NCBI GenBank assembly: GCA_956465555.1
Contig: OY101131.1
Span: 75,469 to 139,468 of the forward strand
Origin: Nitzschia sp. pyKryTriq1
Taxonomy: Eukaryota; Bacillariophyta; Bacillariophyceae; Bacillariales; Bacillariaceae
DNA length: 64,000 nucleotides
Direction: 5' to 3'
The notes under the pieces are model-generated. The model searched no databases. It had not been told where the DNA came from and worked only from the letters and a program-made list of their open reading frames with translations. Shown one piece after another: positions 19,965 through 31,096 of this stretch (position 1 is its first letter; every line of letters starts with the position of its first letter). The position numbers were made by a program, and so were the translations under genes.

Positions 19965-21777
19965 GTGACAATCTTTTTCTTAATGCACCAACATATTGCC
20001 ATGCTGCGGCGGAAATCTAATTTCTATTTCGAGTAAATACATAGTACGAGTATACATACAAGTATATGATCACACAGCACGAGTAATCTAGCGAATCGTA
20101 TGGATGAGCTGGATATGCTGCTGGCTCTACTACTAGCTGCCTACCGGTACAGCATTAGTTATCCTGTTGAGTCCTCTACTCCACGGTTGGTAGCAAAATA
20201 CTAGCGTTCTTGTAATGAGGGGCAAACTCCTCAACAACGCATCAATCAAGCAGTTGTTGGAGACAGAAAGCCCCGTTTCTCGGAGGCAAGAAGAAGAAAA
20301 ACTCAGAAGAATAATACGCAAGAAGTAATAGTAGTACTAGCAGCATCGAACAACAAATCCACCGTGCAGCAGAAGAAGTGCTGTCGACAAGCAAGACCAT
20401 TCTGCCAGCTGGGCAGAGTCGTCGACATCACTACTAGTTATCTACGCCACGAATCTCGTAGTGGGTTCGAGCGAAGAAGAGTTAATAAGCCGGAGGCACC
20501 ACAATCTGCCCTCAAATTGAGGAGGTAGGCGGCATTGCTGCTGGACGGAGAAGTACTCCTGCATCCTCGAGTACAATGCGGTATGCTGCTTTCTTCTCAT
20601 GATTGAAGTTCGTCTTTGACGATCATTCTGCATGATGGAACGAGGCAGCCGCATCCGTGCTTAGAGTATTTGAGCTCCTCGTCCTTTCTTTTCGACGATG
20701 TAAGGATATTCTCCCGTTAGATTAGCGAGAACACAAATATCAGGATCAGGAGAGTACTACGACCATGCATATAGTATAGCCTCGCCCTCTTGTTTGTAGT
20801 AGTACTGTACTACTAAATCGATTCCTCAATGCTGGTACTTCTTGAATAGGAATGTGATCGTCTCCTCACAAATAATAATAATAAAGGAGGTCGTCTTTGC
20901 AAGGTAGAGAGAGTGTCGTCTAATCTACTCTCTTCTTCGTTCGTACTACCGGTATTATATATTACTACGATCAATGAGATAGCGCTCGCACATGCATGCA
21001 TGCATGATCATCACGATCCTCACAAAACACAAACGCAACGTGCTTGTGCTCGCGTGGTGCTTCTTTCGCGCCTAGAGTAGAGCTATCTATGTAGTGTGCG
21101 AAAACTTCGTACAGTTTTCATCAATACGAGTACAACACGGTACTCGAGTTCTTTAGTTGACGACTCTTCTAAGTGGAACATTGCTTAGCAGCCTTGCGAT
21201 GATAAGCCACGAAGGCTCCGAAAGATTTAATGATTTCTTCGCAGGCTTATTCATATGATCACATTACGCGACATCCCTTAGTGGATGTTGACGTTCAGCC
21301 TTCGGATGATAAACTGCAGAGCAGACTCTAACTTCTGCTATTGAAGAACGTTTAATGATCGATGATGCAATAATTGAAGGCGAATTCATGCATAGAAGTT
21401 TTGTCTTTATTTTCACGACCGAATCGAAGACCGACGTTGCGAATTCCAAGCATGCAGGCTTATGACGCACGCTGATACGCAAGGACCGATCGGATTATTC
21501 CAAATTCCAACGTCAAAAATAATTGGATGGCATCCGGAATCATCATGTCATCAATCATCTTTTTGGCGGGAAAATAGATATCGAGGAAAGCGAAGAGCGC
21601 ATGCCAGCCATCACGTCCTCGCCTTCACAAGATGAATATGAAGAGCATATAACGTTAGAGTTCCTCACTAACTCCCTTCTACTCTACTCGTACTCTACTT
21701 GAGCAGCAGCAGCAGCAGCAGCAGTAGCTAGAATAGAGTAATTCGTGGTACTCAAGCGAAAGTCATTCCAAACCAAT
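19965..21777. other. Intergenic gap upstream of the dioxygenase gene
   Basis: No gene seen. It holds scattered TACCGGTA palindromes (20142, 20947), CTA/TAG runs, an E2F-like site near 21560 and a GCA run (about 21702-21723) just before the next start codon. Confidence 0.55.
21560..21574 (+). promoter_or_regulatory. E2F/DP-like site
   Basis: TTTTTGGCGGGAAAA matches the classical E2F element (TTTGGCGGGAAA). It lies about 205 bases upstream of the dioxygenase start codon. Consensus match only. Confidence 0.45.
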
Positions 21778-23655
21778 ATGGGAAAGAATCGAAAACGAAA
21801 ACGGCAAAAGCATTCGCTCTTAGTGGGAGGATCCTCTGCAAGTAACATCAGTACTACCGCAGTGTTGGCCGCCCGAGATCCTGCCTTATTGATTCTCGCA
21901 CGAGGAGGCGGCGAAGAGGATGATGATGATTCTGCTTCGATCCTCGTCGAGCAAGGAGATGATTTAACCTCGGCAATTTCCGAGGCCGCTCTCGAGACTA
22001 CCATCCAGACGCTACAAAAGATCGCTGAAGGAGGGTCCACCAACAATAACTTGCAAGACAAACGCTTCAAACCACTTCGCCGTGCCCTCCATCCGCTGGT
22101 TTTGCAACAGCTCCAATCCTATGACCATGGCACTGACTATCGGATCAAAATCACCCAAGCCCTTCAAAATCACAAATGGGCCGATGCCCTGGCAGGACTC
22201 GAAGGATGCCGCGACTTTCAACAGATCCCCAAGCAAGGCACCATCCAACGATGGGTCCGAGATTGCGATTTGGCGCCGGATTCCTGTAAAATGTTGCTCT
22301 TGAACGCCATTCTAGTCGTCGGGAATCAAGAAGAATCAACGTCGTCATCATCACCGTCTGGTGCGGGGGCGGTAACCACCACCACCACCACCAACACCAC
22401 CAACGATGCTGCTGCTACAAGTGGCGGTATCATCAACAAGCACGATCCACGTTTTGTCCTGGAACAACAACAACAGTATCTCGGCTTAAAGTCGGAGCCA
22501 TCTGGCGGTGAGGGAGAACCAGCAGGAGACATGGAAATCGGCACGACCATAAAACAAGCCGAGTCATCATCTTCCTTGTTGATTTTGGAAGATTGGAGTC
22601 TAGGACGTCTCATGGTACAGCAGGACGACGACGACGACGACGAGAACCATACGGACTGGGATGCCAAGCTATCGACAAGAATGTCGTCTTTAGAGTCTCG
22701 AATACTCTATCAAGAAAAAGCTGCCGAACGCAAACCACCCAACCATTACGATTTACTTCTCCATACCACTACCAAACCAGACAGCATCCAGTGGTCTTCG
22801 TCTTCCAACAGACCTCCTATTGTAAAGCATGAGGTTCCCTTTTTGAAATCACAGAAAAAGGGAGATGCTTTTGTACTGGAAAATGTCTTGACGTTGGACG
22901 AATGCCAGCAATTACGAGCCGCCGCTACCACTTTGGGATTTCGACCGGATCATCCCACTGCCATGGACAAACCTACCGGAATTGACAGCTGCGAATGGAT
23001 GGTGGATGATTCGATCCTTTCCGTGATTAACCATCGAGTACAACCCTTTTTGGATCATCATCATCATCATCATCATCAAGAAGAAGAAGTAAAAACAACA
23101 ACAACAACAACAACAACAGCTTCAAAAGCAACAACAACAACTAGTACTACCTTTGCTTCTATCAATCCACGTTGGCGCTTTTTCCGTTACGGTCAAGGCT
23201 GTGTCTACCGTCCTCATATCGACGGATCTTGGCCCGCCAGTCGAATTACCCCCGACGGTCAATACGAATGCTACAGTGAAGAGAAAAAGAAGAAGAAGAA
23301 GGACGACGACTCCTCAGATGGGACGAAATCCAGCAGTAGTATCACTATCAAATCCTTTCATACGTTTCTGATTTATTTGAATGACAACTTTGCAGGAGGT
23401 CAGACTCGATTCTACTTTCCACATCATCATGACCGTGGTGGTGGTGGTAGTGGTGGTGGTGGTAGTAGCGAAGGCGGCAAGCAGCAGCAGCAGCAACTAC
23501 AGCTGGCCGCACAAGGAGTGACCCCCAAATGTGGTTCCGTCTTGGTCTTTTCTCAAGGCAATACCGCCTCATTGCTACATGAAGGATCTGCGGTAACTTC
23601 CGGAACCAAATATGTTGTCCGGACCGATGTCTTGTATCGAGTGAGTCAGTACTAG
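21778..23655 (+). CDS. 2OG-Fe(II) dioxygenase, prolyl-4-hydroxylase-like
   Basis: A 625-residue protein. I chose the ATG at 21778 (MGKNRKRKRQKH) over one 11 codons upstream. The basic start looks like a nuclear localisation signal. Residues about 70-165 form a conserved-looking helical region (LRRALHPLVLQQLQSYDHG, then DALAGLEGCRDFQQIPKQG). The catalytic double-stranded beta-helix is at about 360-622: DAFVLENVLTLDECQQL, WRFFRYGQGCVYRPHIDGSW with Fe ligands H480 and D482, FLIYLNDNFAGGQTRFYF, GSVLVFSQG, then H601 (LLHEGSAV) and an Arg (YVVRTDVLYR) for 2-oxoglutarate. Low-complexity inserts (poly-His, poly-Thr, Lys-rich, Gly-rich) sit in loops. The substrate is unknown. Lack of a signal peptide argues against collagen-type ER prolyl hydroxylation. 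Confidence 0.9.
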   Translation: MGKNRKRKRQKHSLLVGGSSASNISTTAVLAARDPALLILARGGGEEDDDDSASILVEQGDDLTSAISEAALETTIQTLQKIAEGGSTNNNLQDKRFKPLRRALHPLVLQQLQSYDHGTDYRIKITQALQNHKWADALAGLEGCRDFQQIPKQGTIQRWVRDCDLAPDSCKMLLLNAILVVGNQEESTSSSSPSGAGAVTTTTTTNTTNDAAATSGGIINKHDPRFVLEQQQQYLGLKSEPSGGEGEPAGDMEIGTTIKQAESSSSLLILEDWSLGRLMVQQDDDDDDENHTDWDAKLSTRMSSLESRILYQEKAAERKPPNHYDLLLHTTTKPDSIQWSSSSNRPPIVKHEVPFLKSQKKGDAFVLENVLTLDECQQLRAAATTLGFRPDHPTAMDKPTGIDSCEWMVDDSILSVINHRVQPFLDHHHHHHHQEEEVKTTTTTTTTASKATTTTSTTFASINPRWRFFRYGQGCVYRPHIDGSWPASRITPDGQYECYSEEKKKKKKDDDSSDGTKSSSSITIKSFHTFLIYLNDNFAGGQTRFYFPHHHDRGGGGSGGGGSSEGGKQQQQQLQLAAQGVTPKCGSVLVFSQGNTASLLHEGSAVTSGTKYVVRTDVLYRVSQY

Positions 23656-24527
23656 CTGGTAGTGGTGGTTCGTAGTAATACTACTGTACGGTAGTAGTAG
23701 AAGAATGAGTACGAAAAAAGAACACAATAGGTTTCATCATCGTCGGATGTTACTAGTAGTAGTACTAGTAGTAGTACGACGGCCCCGACCAGACGTGTTG
23801 AGGAGGATGGAAGAGGAGGATGTGAGCAACATCCTATTCACAGTACCAGTTTCAGCAGTAGTAGTACTACTGATACTACTGATACTACCACCTCAAGACA
23901 AAGTAGTTGGTCCCGATGATGAGTTGTGAAGCTCGCTCGCTCGCTCGCTCGCTCGCTCGTCGTTGATCTCGTGCTACTAGTCGTAGCTAGACTACTGTCG
24001 AGACAAGCCGAGTAAAAGATGCTGCGGGGAAACCTCCTTTTTCTTTGAAGTATTAATAATGTAATCATTATCATACAACATCATTAGCTAGAGTAGTCAT
24101 AGTAGTAGTACTAGTACTAGTACTAGTAGTGGTGGTATCATCATGAGAAGAAAGACGAAAGAATCATCATCCTCAGCATGCGGAGATAATATCGGTCGGG
24201 CGTCGGGCCATGGTTTGTTGGACCGGACTTTGACCGATTACCCATTCTCTGTGACCGAGCTCAACACGGGTCCATGACAGACGCCACACCAGCAAAAAAA
24301 ACAAGCAGTCGCGTGGCGCGTGGCGTGCTGTCGACGAGAACCAACGAAACTTGAAACTTTTGGACATGCATGAATATCATTCTTTTATTTCGTCTCGTGA
24401 CATCTGTCTTCCTGCTACTACATTATCCCATTCTTCCTGCCATCTAATATCCAAGTACTGTATCCCCGACACACTATCTATATATACATATATATATATT
24501 TTCATCCTTCAAGAAGTCTTCGTGATC
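23656..24527. other. Intergenic gap with (GCTC)n run
   Basis: Holds CTA/TAG runs, a GCTC microsatellite at about 23930-23959 and the 5' region of the Dus gene. No gene seen. Confidence 0.55.
24476..24500 (+). promoter_or_regulatory. TATA-rich core promoter candidate
   Basis: An alternating TA run (TATCTATATATACATATATA and on) ends 27 bases before the chosen Dus start codon. It may be a TATA box giving a very short leader, or simply AT-rich leader sequence. Confidence 0.3.
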
Positions 24528-26519
24528 ATGACGATGAAACGCAAGTTGGGGCACCACAAAGAGGACGCAGCAGCATCTTCTGCCGAAAATAATAAACAAA
24601 AGAACAAGAACAAAAACAACAAAAACAACAAGATGATGATGCTGATGGACAACAGCAAGCGGTCCGAAAACGACAACGATCATCTCGGAGACCCACATAC
24701 TACGCCTGATACGACTGCTACTACTCTTACGACATTCTCGTCGTCCACCGCTCGTCCACAGCAACCAAATCAGCCACCCCATCACACAAAGAAGAAGAAG
24801 GAGAATATTCTTCCCCCACTACTCAAATTCGACTACCAATACATTGTGGCTCCCATGGTCGGAGCTTCCGAACTTCCCTTTCGTTTGTTGTGTCGCAAAT
24901 ACGGTGCCCAACTATGTTATACACCCATGATGATGGCGAACGAATTTGCCACGTCTGCCAAATACCGACAGGCCGAATTTCCCATTTCCGTCCTGGATCG
25001 ACCCTTGGTCTGTCATTTTGCCGCCAATACTCCACACGATTTTGCGGCGGCGGCCCAACTCGCTGCTCCTCATTGCGATGCGATTGATTTGAATTTGGGA
25101 TGTCCCCAACGAACGGCGTACGTGGGACATTTTGGAAGTTACTTGTTGGATCCAAAAGAACGAAGTTTGATTGTCGATATTGTCCGGGCCGGGGTAGCGG
25201 CCGTGGATATTCCAATTTTTGTCAAGATTCGATTGTTGGATACCTATGAAGAGACACGGCAGCTTGTCAAGGAATTGTTTGAGGATGCCGGAGCGACCTT
25301 GATTGCCGTCCATGCCCGGTATCGGGCTTCCTTTGATCGCAAGGGACCGGGTGCTCGCGATGGACCGGCCATGTTGGATCAAGTGAAACGACTGAGACTT
25401 GATTTTCCGCCCGACCGTATCCTCCTCATCACGAATGGTAATACAATTACCTATGACGATGTAGTCCAGAACTTGCAGGAGACGCAGGCGGATGGTCTCA
25501 TGAGTGCCGAAGGAATATTGGACAATCCAGCCTTGTTCTTGCCCCGATTTTTTGGTGGAAAGGAAGATGACACTACTAGTAGTACGACGATGGTTCCAGT
25601 ACAAGGAGGCGATCCAGCCTTTTGGAAACAACGAGAACAAGAAGGAAAGAAATGGTTCAAAAAGCTCAAAAAGATTCAAAAAATTGAGCAAAAGCAACAG
25701 AAAGGGAAATTGCCATCACTGACGCCCAAACAAGAAAAGAAATTGGCCAAGAAATCCAAAGTGATTGCCGCACTGGCTCAACTGGATGAAACGATAGTCG
25801 CGGCAGCGGCAGCGGCAGCGGCGGCAGCTAATACCAATACCAATTCCAGGGCCAATACTAGTAGTAAGTCCAACAAGTCCGATACCAGCAATCCGCTAAC
25901 AACGGCTTGTGTTCCACTGAAACAACTTTACGAGACGGCCCAAGACAAGACACTGTTGGCATTGGAATACTTACAGTGGGCGTATCATTACCCTACGACC
26001 ATGCGGACCATTATATTTCATACCCGTCGTATGCTCAAGGTCGAATTGACGACCTATCAACTCATGGACGAATGTTTGGCGTGCCAAACGCTCGACCAAG
26101 TCCAAGCGATCATTCACAAAATTCGTGGCTATCAAGCCGATCCGGCAACCTTTCATTTTGACAAACTCAAGGCACGCCAAGATAAGGAAGCTATGGAACG
26201 AAAAAAGCAAGAAGAAGGGAAACGCAAGAACTATGAAGCTCGAATGATTCGAAAAGCGAAACGAGAAGGAAAGAAGGATGACTTGGAATTCTATTTGCGG
26301 CAAGGTGCGGTCGTTCCTACGGCGGAAACTGTCAAAGAATTATTGACCCTTTCCCAACCCGAACAAATGCAATTGTGGAAGGATCGAGATCATTCTCAAC
26401 ACTGTATTGGATTCCATTTGAATGGTGGGGTATGTCAACGAGGAAGATCGTGTGCCTTTTTGCACGTCCATTCGACGACGGCCAATACCTTTGAAGAATC
26501 CGATGAGGTTGCTGGATAG
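24528..26519 (+). CDS. DUS1: tRNA-dihydrouridine synthase, Dus1 type, with CCCH finger
   Basis: A 663-residue FMN enzyme that reduces uridine to dihydrouridine in tRNA; Dus1 acts at positions 16/17. I chose the ATG at 24528 (MTMKRKLGHH); the upstream in-frame ATG at 24351 would translate the TATA run. The first ~100 residues are Lys/Asn/Thr-rich. The TIM-barrel domain (about 105-360) has YIVAPMVGASELPFRLLCRK, CYTPMM, AIDLNLGCPQ with catalytic Cys192, VKIRLLDT, VHARYR, LLITNGN and DGLMSAEGIL. The APMVGxSELxFRLL form is Dus1-like rather than Dus2/3. A Lys-rich coiled region (about 375-425) and a helical region follow. The C-terminus has C626-x9-C636-x5-C642-x3-H646, a CCCH zinc finger of the kind that binds RNA and is better known from Dus3. 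Confidence 0.93.
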   Translation: MTMKRKLGHHKEDAAASSAENNKQKNKNKNNKNNKMMMLMDNSKRSENDNDHLGDPHTTPDTTATTLTTFSSSTARPQQPNQPPHHTKKKKENILPPLLKFDYQYIVAPMVGASELPFRLLCRKYGAQLCYTPMMMANEFATSAKYRQAEFPISVLDRPLVCHFAANTPHDFAAAAQLAAPHCDAIDLNLGCPQRTAYVGHFGSYLLDPKERSLIVDIVRAGVAAVDIPIFVKIRLLDTYEETRQLVKELFEDAGATLIAVHARYRASFDRKGPGARDGPAMLDQVKRLRLDFPPDRILLITNGNTITYDDVVQNLQETQADGLMSAEGILDNPALFLPRFFGGKEDDTTSSTTMVPVQGGDPAFWKQREQEGKKWFKKLKKIQKIEQKQQKGKLPSLTPKQEKKLAKKSKVIAALAQLDETIVAAAAAAAAAANTNTNSRANTSSKSNKSDTSNPLTTACVPLKQLYETAQDKTLLALEYLQWAYHYPTTMRTIIFHTRRMLKVELTTYQLMDECLACQTLDQVQAIIHKIRGYQADPATFHFDKLKARQDKEAMERKKQEEGKRKNYEARMIRKAKREGKKDDLEFYLRQGAVVPTAETVKELLTLSQPEQMQLWKDRDHSQHCIGFHLNGGVCQRGRSCAFLHVHSTTANTFEESDEVAG

Positions 26520-27489
26520 TACTACGACTAGTACAATTAATTCTAGTAACTAGTAGTAGTTACTACGTCTACTAGAACTAGCTATAGACGACTCCTTGGA
26601 TGGAGGATGCGGTACTTGTACTATAGTAGAATGCAGCACTGTGGCCTGTGGCTCGTTCACAAGTAGGAGTACTAGTAGTTCTTTCTAGCTACTACTAGTA
26701 GTAGTACTATTTAGTACTAGTAGTAGTAGAGTAGTTCTACTGACAAGCGACCGGAGGACTGATGAGCAACGACAAAAAATCACTATCCTGAATATACTAT
26801 CCTGAATATTGTGGTAGTTGCGAAAGAGCGTATTATTTTGGTTAGCGTGCTTAACGCAGCTGGCCGTCCGGCGCGAGGGAAAATTTAAAAGTACACATAC
26901 TGTAGTACCGGTACGACCGAAGCTCCTCGTACAGCTACTAGCTAGTAGTAGTAGTACTACTGGTAGTGTCTGTACTACCGATACGGCAGCCGCCACTCTA
27001 CCGGTACTATTGTTGACCTTGTGTTTTCTCTCGCCTGAAGCCTAAGCTCTAGCTAGAGTAGTAGATCTCTGTAATCTGTTCTCTCTACTCTACTACCGGT
27101 AGCTAGAGAGAGACATCGCTGCTCCTGATGCAAGTACGTACCGATGTAGCAACGCGTCGAGTACGGACAGAAATTTAGTCAAGTTAGTCGTCACAGTGGC
27201 TTGTTTTCATTGGCTGATGGACTGATTCATGCGCGTATGCGCGCTGATGCGGAATTCCTCGCGCTTCGAACGACATCCATCTCCGGATAGGATCGGAATG
27301 CGTAACGAGGCGCCGCGATGATCCGCACGGAGGATCGCGACAATGGCGCTTTTTCAATGATCCCTGCCAGCACTCGTGCTACAGTATAGCGGCTACTACA
27401 TTGTAATTTGTTGTTGAGACACAATACTAATACTCCTTTCATCTTTATTATTCCGAATCACACACCTACACACTCTCTCTGTCATTACA
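26520..27489. other. Intergenic gap upstream of the proteasome gene
   Basis: No gene seen. CTA/TAG runs fill 26520-26740, and three exact TACCGGTA palindromes lie at 26906, 26999 and 27094. The proteasome promoter must lie in the last few hundred bases. Confidence 0.5.
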
Positions 27490-28293
27490 ATGGAAGTCCT
27501 CGGCCACAATCAGTATCAGTATTCCAACGATGGCGATCATCAGCAGCAGCAGCATGATACCAAGAACCGAGATGGCGAAATCATGACCGGCACCACCATC
27601 ATGGCCCTTCCCTTTGAGGGTGGAGTGGTAGTGTGCGCCGACTCGCGAACGTCCACGGGAACCTACGTTGCCAATCGCGTTTCCGACAAGCTCGTTCAAA
27701 TCTCCGATCGCATCTATTGCTGTCGCAGTGGAAGTGCGGCCGATACGCAAGCCTTGACGGACTATGTGCACTACTTTTTGAGTCAATGGAGGTAAGTCAG
27801 ACCTATAGGATAGAACAAGACAAGAAGATGAATGAACATACATCATCTCACCAATACATCCTTTTCATTCTGTTGTTTGCTTAGTTTGACTACTGGTCGT
27901 CAACCCACTGTCAAGACCGCGGCTCATTTGATGAAACGTCTCATTTACCAAAACAAGGACAATTTGCAAGCCGGTGTCATTGTCGCGGGATGGGATGAAG
28001 TCCATGGTGGCAGTGTCTATACCGTCACTTTGGGAGGATCGTGCCTCCAACTTCCCTTTGCGACCGGTGGTTCGGGCAGCGTCTTTATTGCCGGATTGTT
28101 GGATGCCGAATTCCAACTCGGCATGTCGGCCGAAGCCGCCCGGGCCTTGGCCAAGAAGGCTTGCAGTCATGCCATGTGCCGTGATGGATCGTCGGGGGGT
28201 GTCATTCGGACCGTGGTCATTTCAGGTGAGGGAGTCGATCGGGATTATACTCCTGGCAATGCCTTGCCCTTTGGACCTGCGGCTGTTTGGTAA
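27490..28293 (+). CDS. PSMB6: 20S proteasome subunit beta-1 (PSMB6, caspase-like)
   Basis: Two exons, 27490-27791 and 27885-28293, with a 93-base intron (donor AG|GTAAGT, acceptor TTGCTTAG) that restores the frame through a Ser codon (SQW-S-LTTGR). The product is 236 residues, close to the family's usual ~235-240. It is one of three catalytic subunits of the proteasome core and cuts after acidic residues. The Gln/His-rich propeptide (residues 1-34) ends at Gly34, and Thr35 (GTTIMALPF) is the nucleophile. Asp51 and Lys67 match Asp17 and Lys33, and Arg79 ([11 protein letters not shown]) matches Arg45, which sets acidic-residue preference. [10 protein letters not shown] near the C-terminus is also typical of beta-1. 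Confidence 0.97.
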
Positions 28294-29094
28294 AAACTCT
28301 ACCTGCATTTTCCAACATACAGAACAACAACAAAAACACACAAGACAAAGTAAACTACTCCGGAGTATAGTTGGTACCAATGCGAAAGAATTGATATCAT
28401 TCCTAATGCGTTTGAAGTGAGAGTAAAAGCCCTCGTCTCAACGTAAACTGCGTCATGCGCAATCCGCTTTGATTAGTAGTAGTAGTAGTAGTACACACAA
28501 ACATCCCATAGGAAACATTATTTGCATTCCGGTTTCCTCGAGTACTAGTAGAGTAGAGGTAGGTAGGTAGACCGATACGAGTGTAGCGATAAGAGTACAG
28601 CTCCGCATGAGAGTAGAGTACAAAAAGTACAGACTAAGAGTCGTGAGTTGCTCGACAAAGGAGGAGGGGAGTAGTAGAGCGAGCTCTACTCTACTAGTAG
28701 TAGTACTTGTTGCTGTTGTGGCGTTGTTGGCTACTACTACTACTCCACATCATACATATATACATACATAGATACATACATCACATCGTACAACACAACA
28801 CAACACGGACTTCTTCTTGCCTCCCAACCCCCTCTCTTGTCGAGACGAAAAAATAATCAAATCATGATCATGCTCATCATCACTCATGATGATGATGATT
28901 GTGATGATTGTCTTCTGACTGTGCCACCGCCAAGAACAACATCCATCCATCCACCCACCCATCGATTCATTCCTTCTTCCTTTGCTGCTGCTCTTGCCGC
29001 TGCTCCTCCTCCTCCTGCTGCTGCTACTGCGCCTCCAGCAAAAGTACAACAAAGTAGTAGTAGTAGTACTAGCTATACCAATATAGCTAGCTAG
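28294..29094. other. Intergenic gap, no gene seen
   Basis: Lies between the 3' ends of two convergent genes. Contains CTA/TAG runs and short GTAG and ACAC repeats. The open frames are low in complexity and overlap on both strands. Confidence 0.5.
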
Positions 29095-30120
29095 CTAGAT
29101 GGCCAGTTCCCGTGGTGGTGTGGAAGACAGTAGTAGTAGTTTGCGAACTTGCTTTTGTCGGGCCTTTCGGCCTATCGGTCGATGATGAGATAGTATAGTT
29201 GTAGTCGTCGTTTGGGTGTTGGTGTTGGTCGTGTTGGTGGTCGTGTGGTTCTTGCGACGAGGAGTAATGGTGGATGATGATGAAGTTGAGAAAGAGTTGT
29301 TGCGATTCGATAACGATGATGATATTGATGATGATGACCGAAGAGATGAATAGCTGTGGCCGCCGCTGTTAATGGTGCTGCTGTTGCTGCCATGGTGGTG
29401 GTGGTGGTTGCTTTTCCGTGAGGACAAGGACGGTGAAGTAGTAGTAGTAGTAGTACCACCACCACTCCTAATACTGCTCAAATGGCAGCAGGGCGCATCG
29501 TCCGAAGGAAAATGATCGTCTTCTTCTTCTTCTTCTTCCTCCTCTTCGTCTTCATGACTACTGGTGGATGTGGTAGTACTGGTAGTATCCAACCCTGGAG
29601 GAGGACCTTGCGATGCCTGTTTGTGGTTGTTGCTGTTGCTGTTGTGACTCGAAAATCGCACCAATGAGCGACGTTGGGGTAATATTGGAGATGATGATGA
29701 TGATGAAGATGAGGATGATGATGATCCATCCAAAGAACGTCGACGACTACAAATAATGGCTTCTTCTTCACCGCGTGATATATTACTGCTGTTGTTGCTA
29801 TTGCTGTTGCTGTGAATCGAAGAGGGGGATTTGAGCGAGCTTTTCCGTCTCACAATATTATTAGTAGTAACGGCATGATTTTGTTGTGGTTGTTGCTGCT
29901 GATGCTGATGCTGCTGCTGCTGCTGATGCTGTTGTTGCTGATGATGATGATGATGATGTTGGACAGGAGGCGTTGCAACACTATTACTGGAGGCAGCATC
30001 ATCATCGTCATCGTCATCGTTACCACCATCGATGTTCTCGTTCTTCGTGTTCTTGTTCGTGTTCTTGTTGGAAGGGGAAGGGGAAGTCGTGGAATAAGAA
30101 GAAGGGTCCTTGTTCATCAT
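29095..30120 (-). CDS. Low-complexity Ser/His/Asn-rich hypothetical protein
   Basis: A 341-codon open frame from an ATG. It is Ser, Thr, His, Asn and Gln-rich with poly-Ser, poly-His, poly-Gln and poly-Glu runs. Three basic-Ser motifs recur (RRKSSLKSP, RRRSLDGSS, QRRSLVRFSS), of the kind targeted by basophilic kinases, and the C-terminus is basic (RPIGRKARQKQVRKLLLL). No domain is recognised. The frame could be a real disordered protein or an open frame kept by triplet-repeat composition: long frames also occur on the other strand here. Evidence in favour is the size and the single clean ATG. Confidence 0.4.
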   Translation of the reverse strand: MMNKDPSSYSTTSPSPSNKNTNKNTKNENIDGGNDDDDDDDAASSNSVATPPVQHHHHHHQQQQHQQQQQHQHQQQQPQQNHAVTTNNIVRRKSSLKSPSSIHSNSNSNNSSNISRGEEEAIICSRRRSLDGSSSSSSSSSSSSPILPQRRSLVRFSSHNSNSNNHKQASQGPPPGLDTTSTTTSTSSHEDEEEEEEEEEDDHFPSDDAPCCHLSSIRSGGGTTTTTTSPSLSSRKSNHHHHHGSNSSTINSGGHSYSSLRSSSSISSSLSNRNNSFSTSSSSTITPRRKNHTTTNTTNTNTQTTTTTILSHHRPIGRKARQKQVRKLLLLSSTPPRELAI

Positions 30121-31096
30121 GATGATGACGATGGTATTACTCGTACGACTATTCTATTACTGTAGACTACTATTACTCCCGGTATTTGTGAAATAAATGG
30201 AAAGCTACACACTACCTGCTGGTACAATGAGAAAAGGTGGGGTGCTAGCTATGCTTGCGGCGGCGGCGTTGCTTTTAGCGAATACAATACCGCGGTAACC
30301 GTAGGAATGATGAAAGCAGTAAATAGTAGGAGAGGAGAGGAAAAGAAGCATTATTATTTATTTTATCGCAACAAGGAAAAAGGAGAAAATACATACGAGT
30401 AAAACTGCTCGTACACTATGGTGTTATATTGAGCGAACGGCCAGCTTCACTCGGACCTGCTGCCCCCCGCATACCCAGGCAGGAAGGGGCAATAATCGAC
30501 TGATTGAAAAATTGATTTTCACCTGATACACGTTCGAATCCTATTTAGGGAAATGGTGTCGCATGTCCGTTGAATCTTACAGATACCAAATTTTTAATTA
30601 GTACAGTACACTGACCACGCACGGGCGGCGGCGGCGTCGGCGGGAACAACGAACGAAGTACATAGTCTACTAACTACTACTACTACTAGAGTAGCGATGG
30701 TTGTTGGCGAGAAAAAGTTCTTCCGAAAAAAAATAAAGCGGCAGGAACGAAGCAAGCAAGCAAGGAGCAGCAAGAAAAAAGGAATACGGAATCTTCAACT
30801 TCTCCTACTATTTTGACACAATAATACTAAAATCATCATGCGAGAAACATGATGCCAACAACTGTACGTACAGTACTAACATCAACCAACGACGCATCAA
30901 CAAAGTACGGTACGTTCGCACCGGTACCGGTACAGCAGAACCCTCCGCCATATTATCATCACCGACCATCCATCTCCAAAAGAACGCATCGCATCGCATC
31001 GCATCGGCATCACACCCTTTTGTCTTTACTATACTTTATTGACGACGATCGATGATGTTGTGTCCGTAGCATCATACTAGCTAGTGCTGCGACCGA
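30121..31096. other. Divergent intergenic region
   Basis: Lies between the low-complexity gene (minus) and the methyltransferase-fusion gene (plus). Contains a GCATC run (about 30985-31006), a TACCGGTA palindrome (30925) and AAGCAAGC repeats (about 30750). No gene seen. Confidence 0.45.

Noticed and set aside
24351-24527. Longer N-terminus for the Dus protein
   Set aside because: It would translate a TATA run into TYIYIFIL-like residues; the internal ATG at 24528 is more credible.
30531-30541. tRNA B-box-like GTTCGAATCC
   Set aside because: No matching acceptor stem, A box or clover-leaf could be found around it. The similar strings near 36578 and 43395 lie in retroelement sequence.
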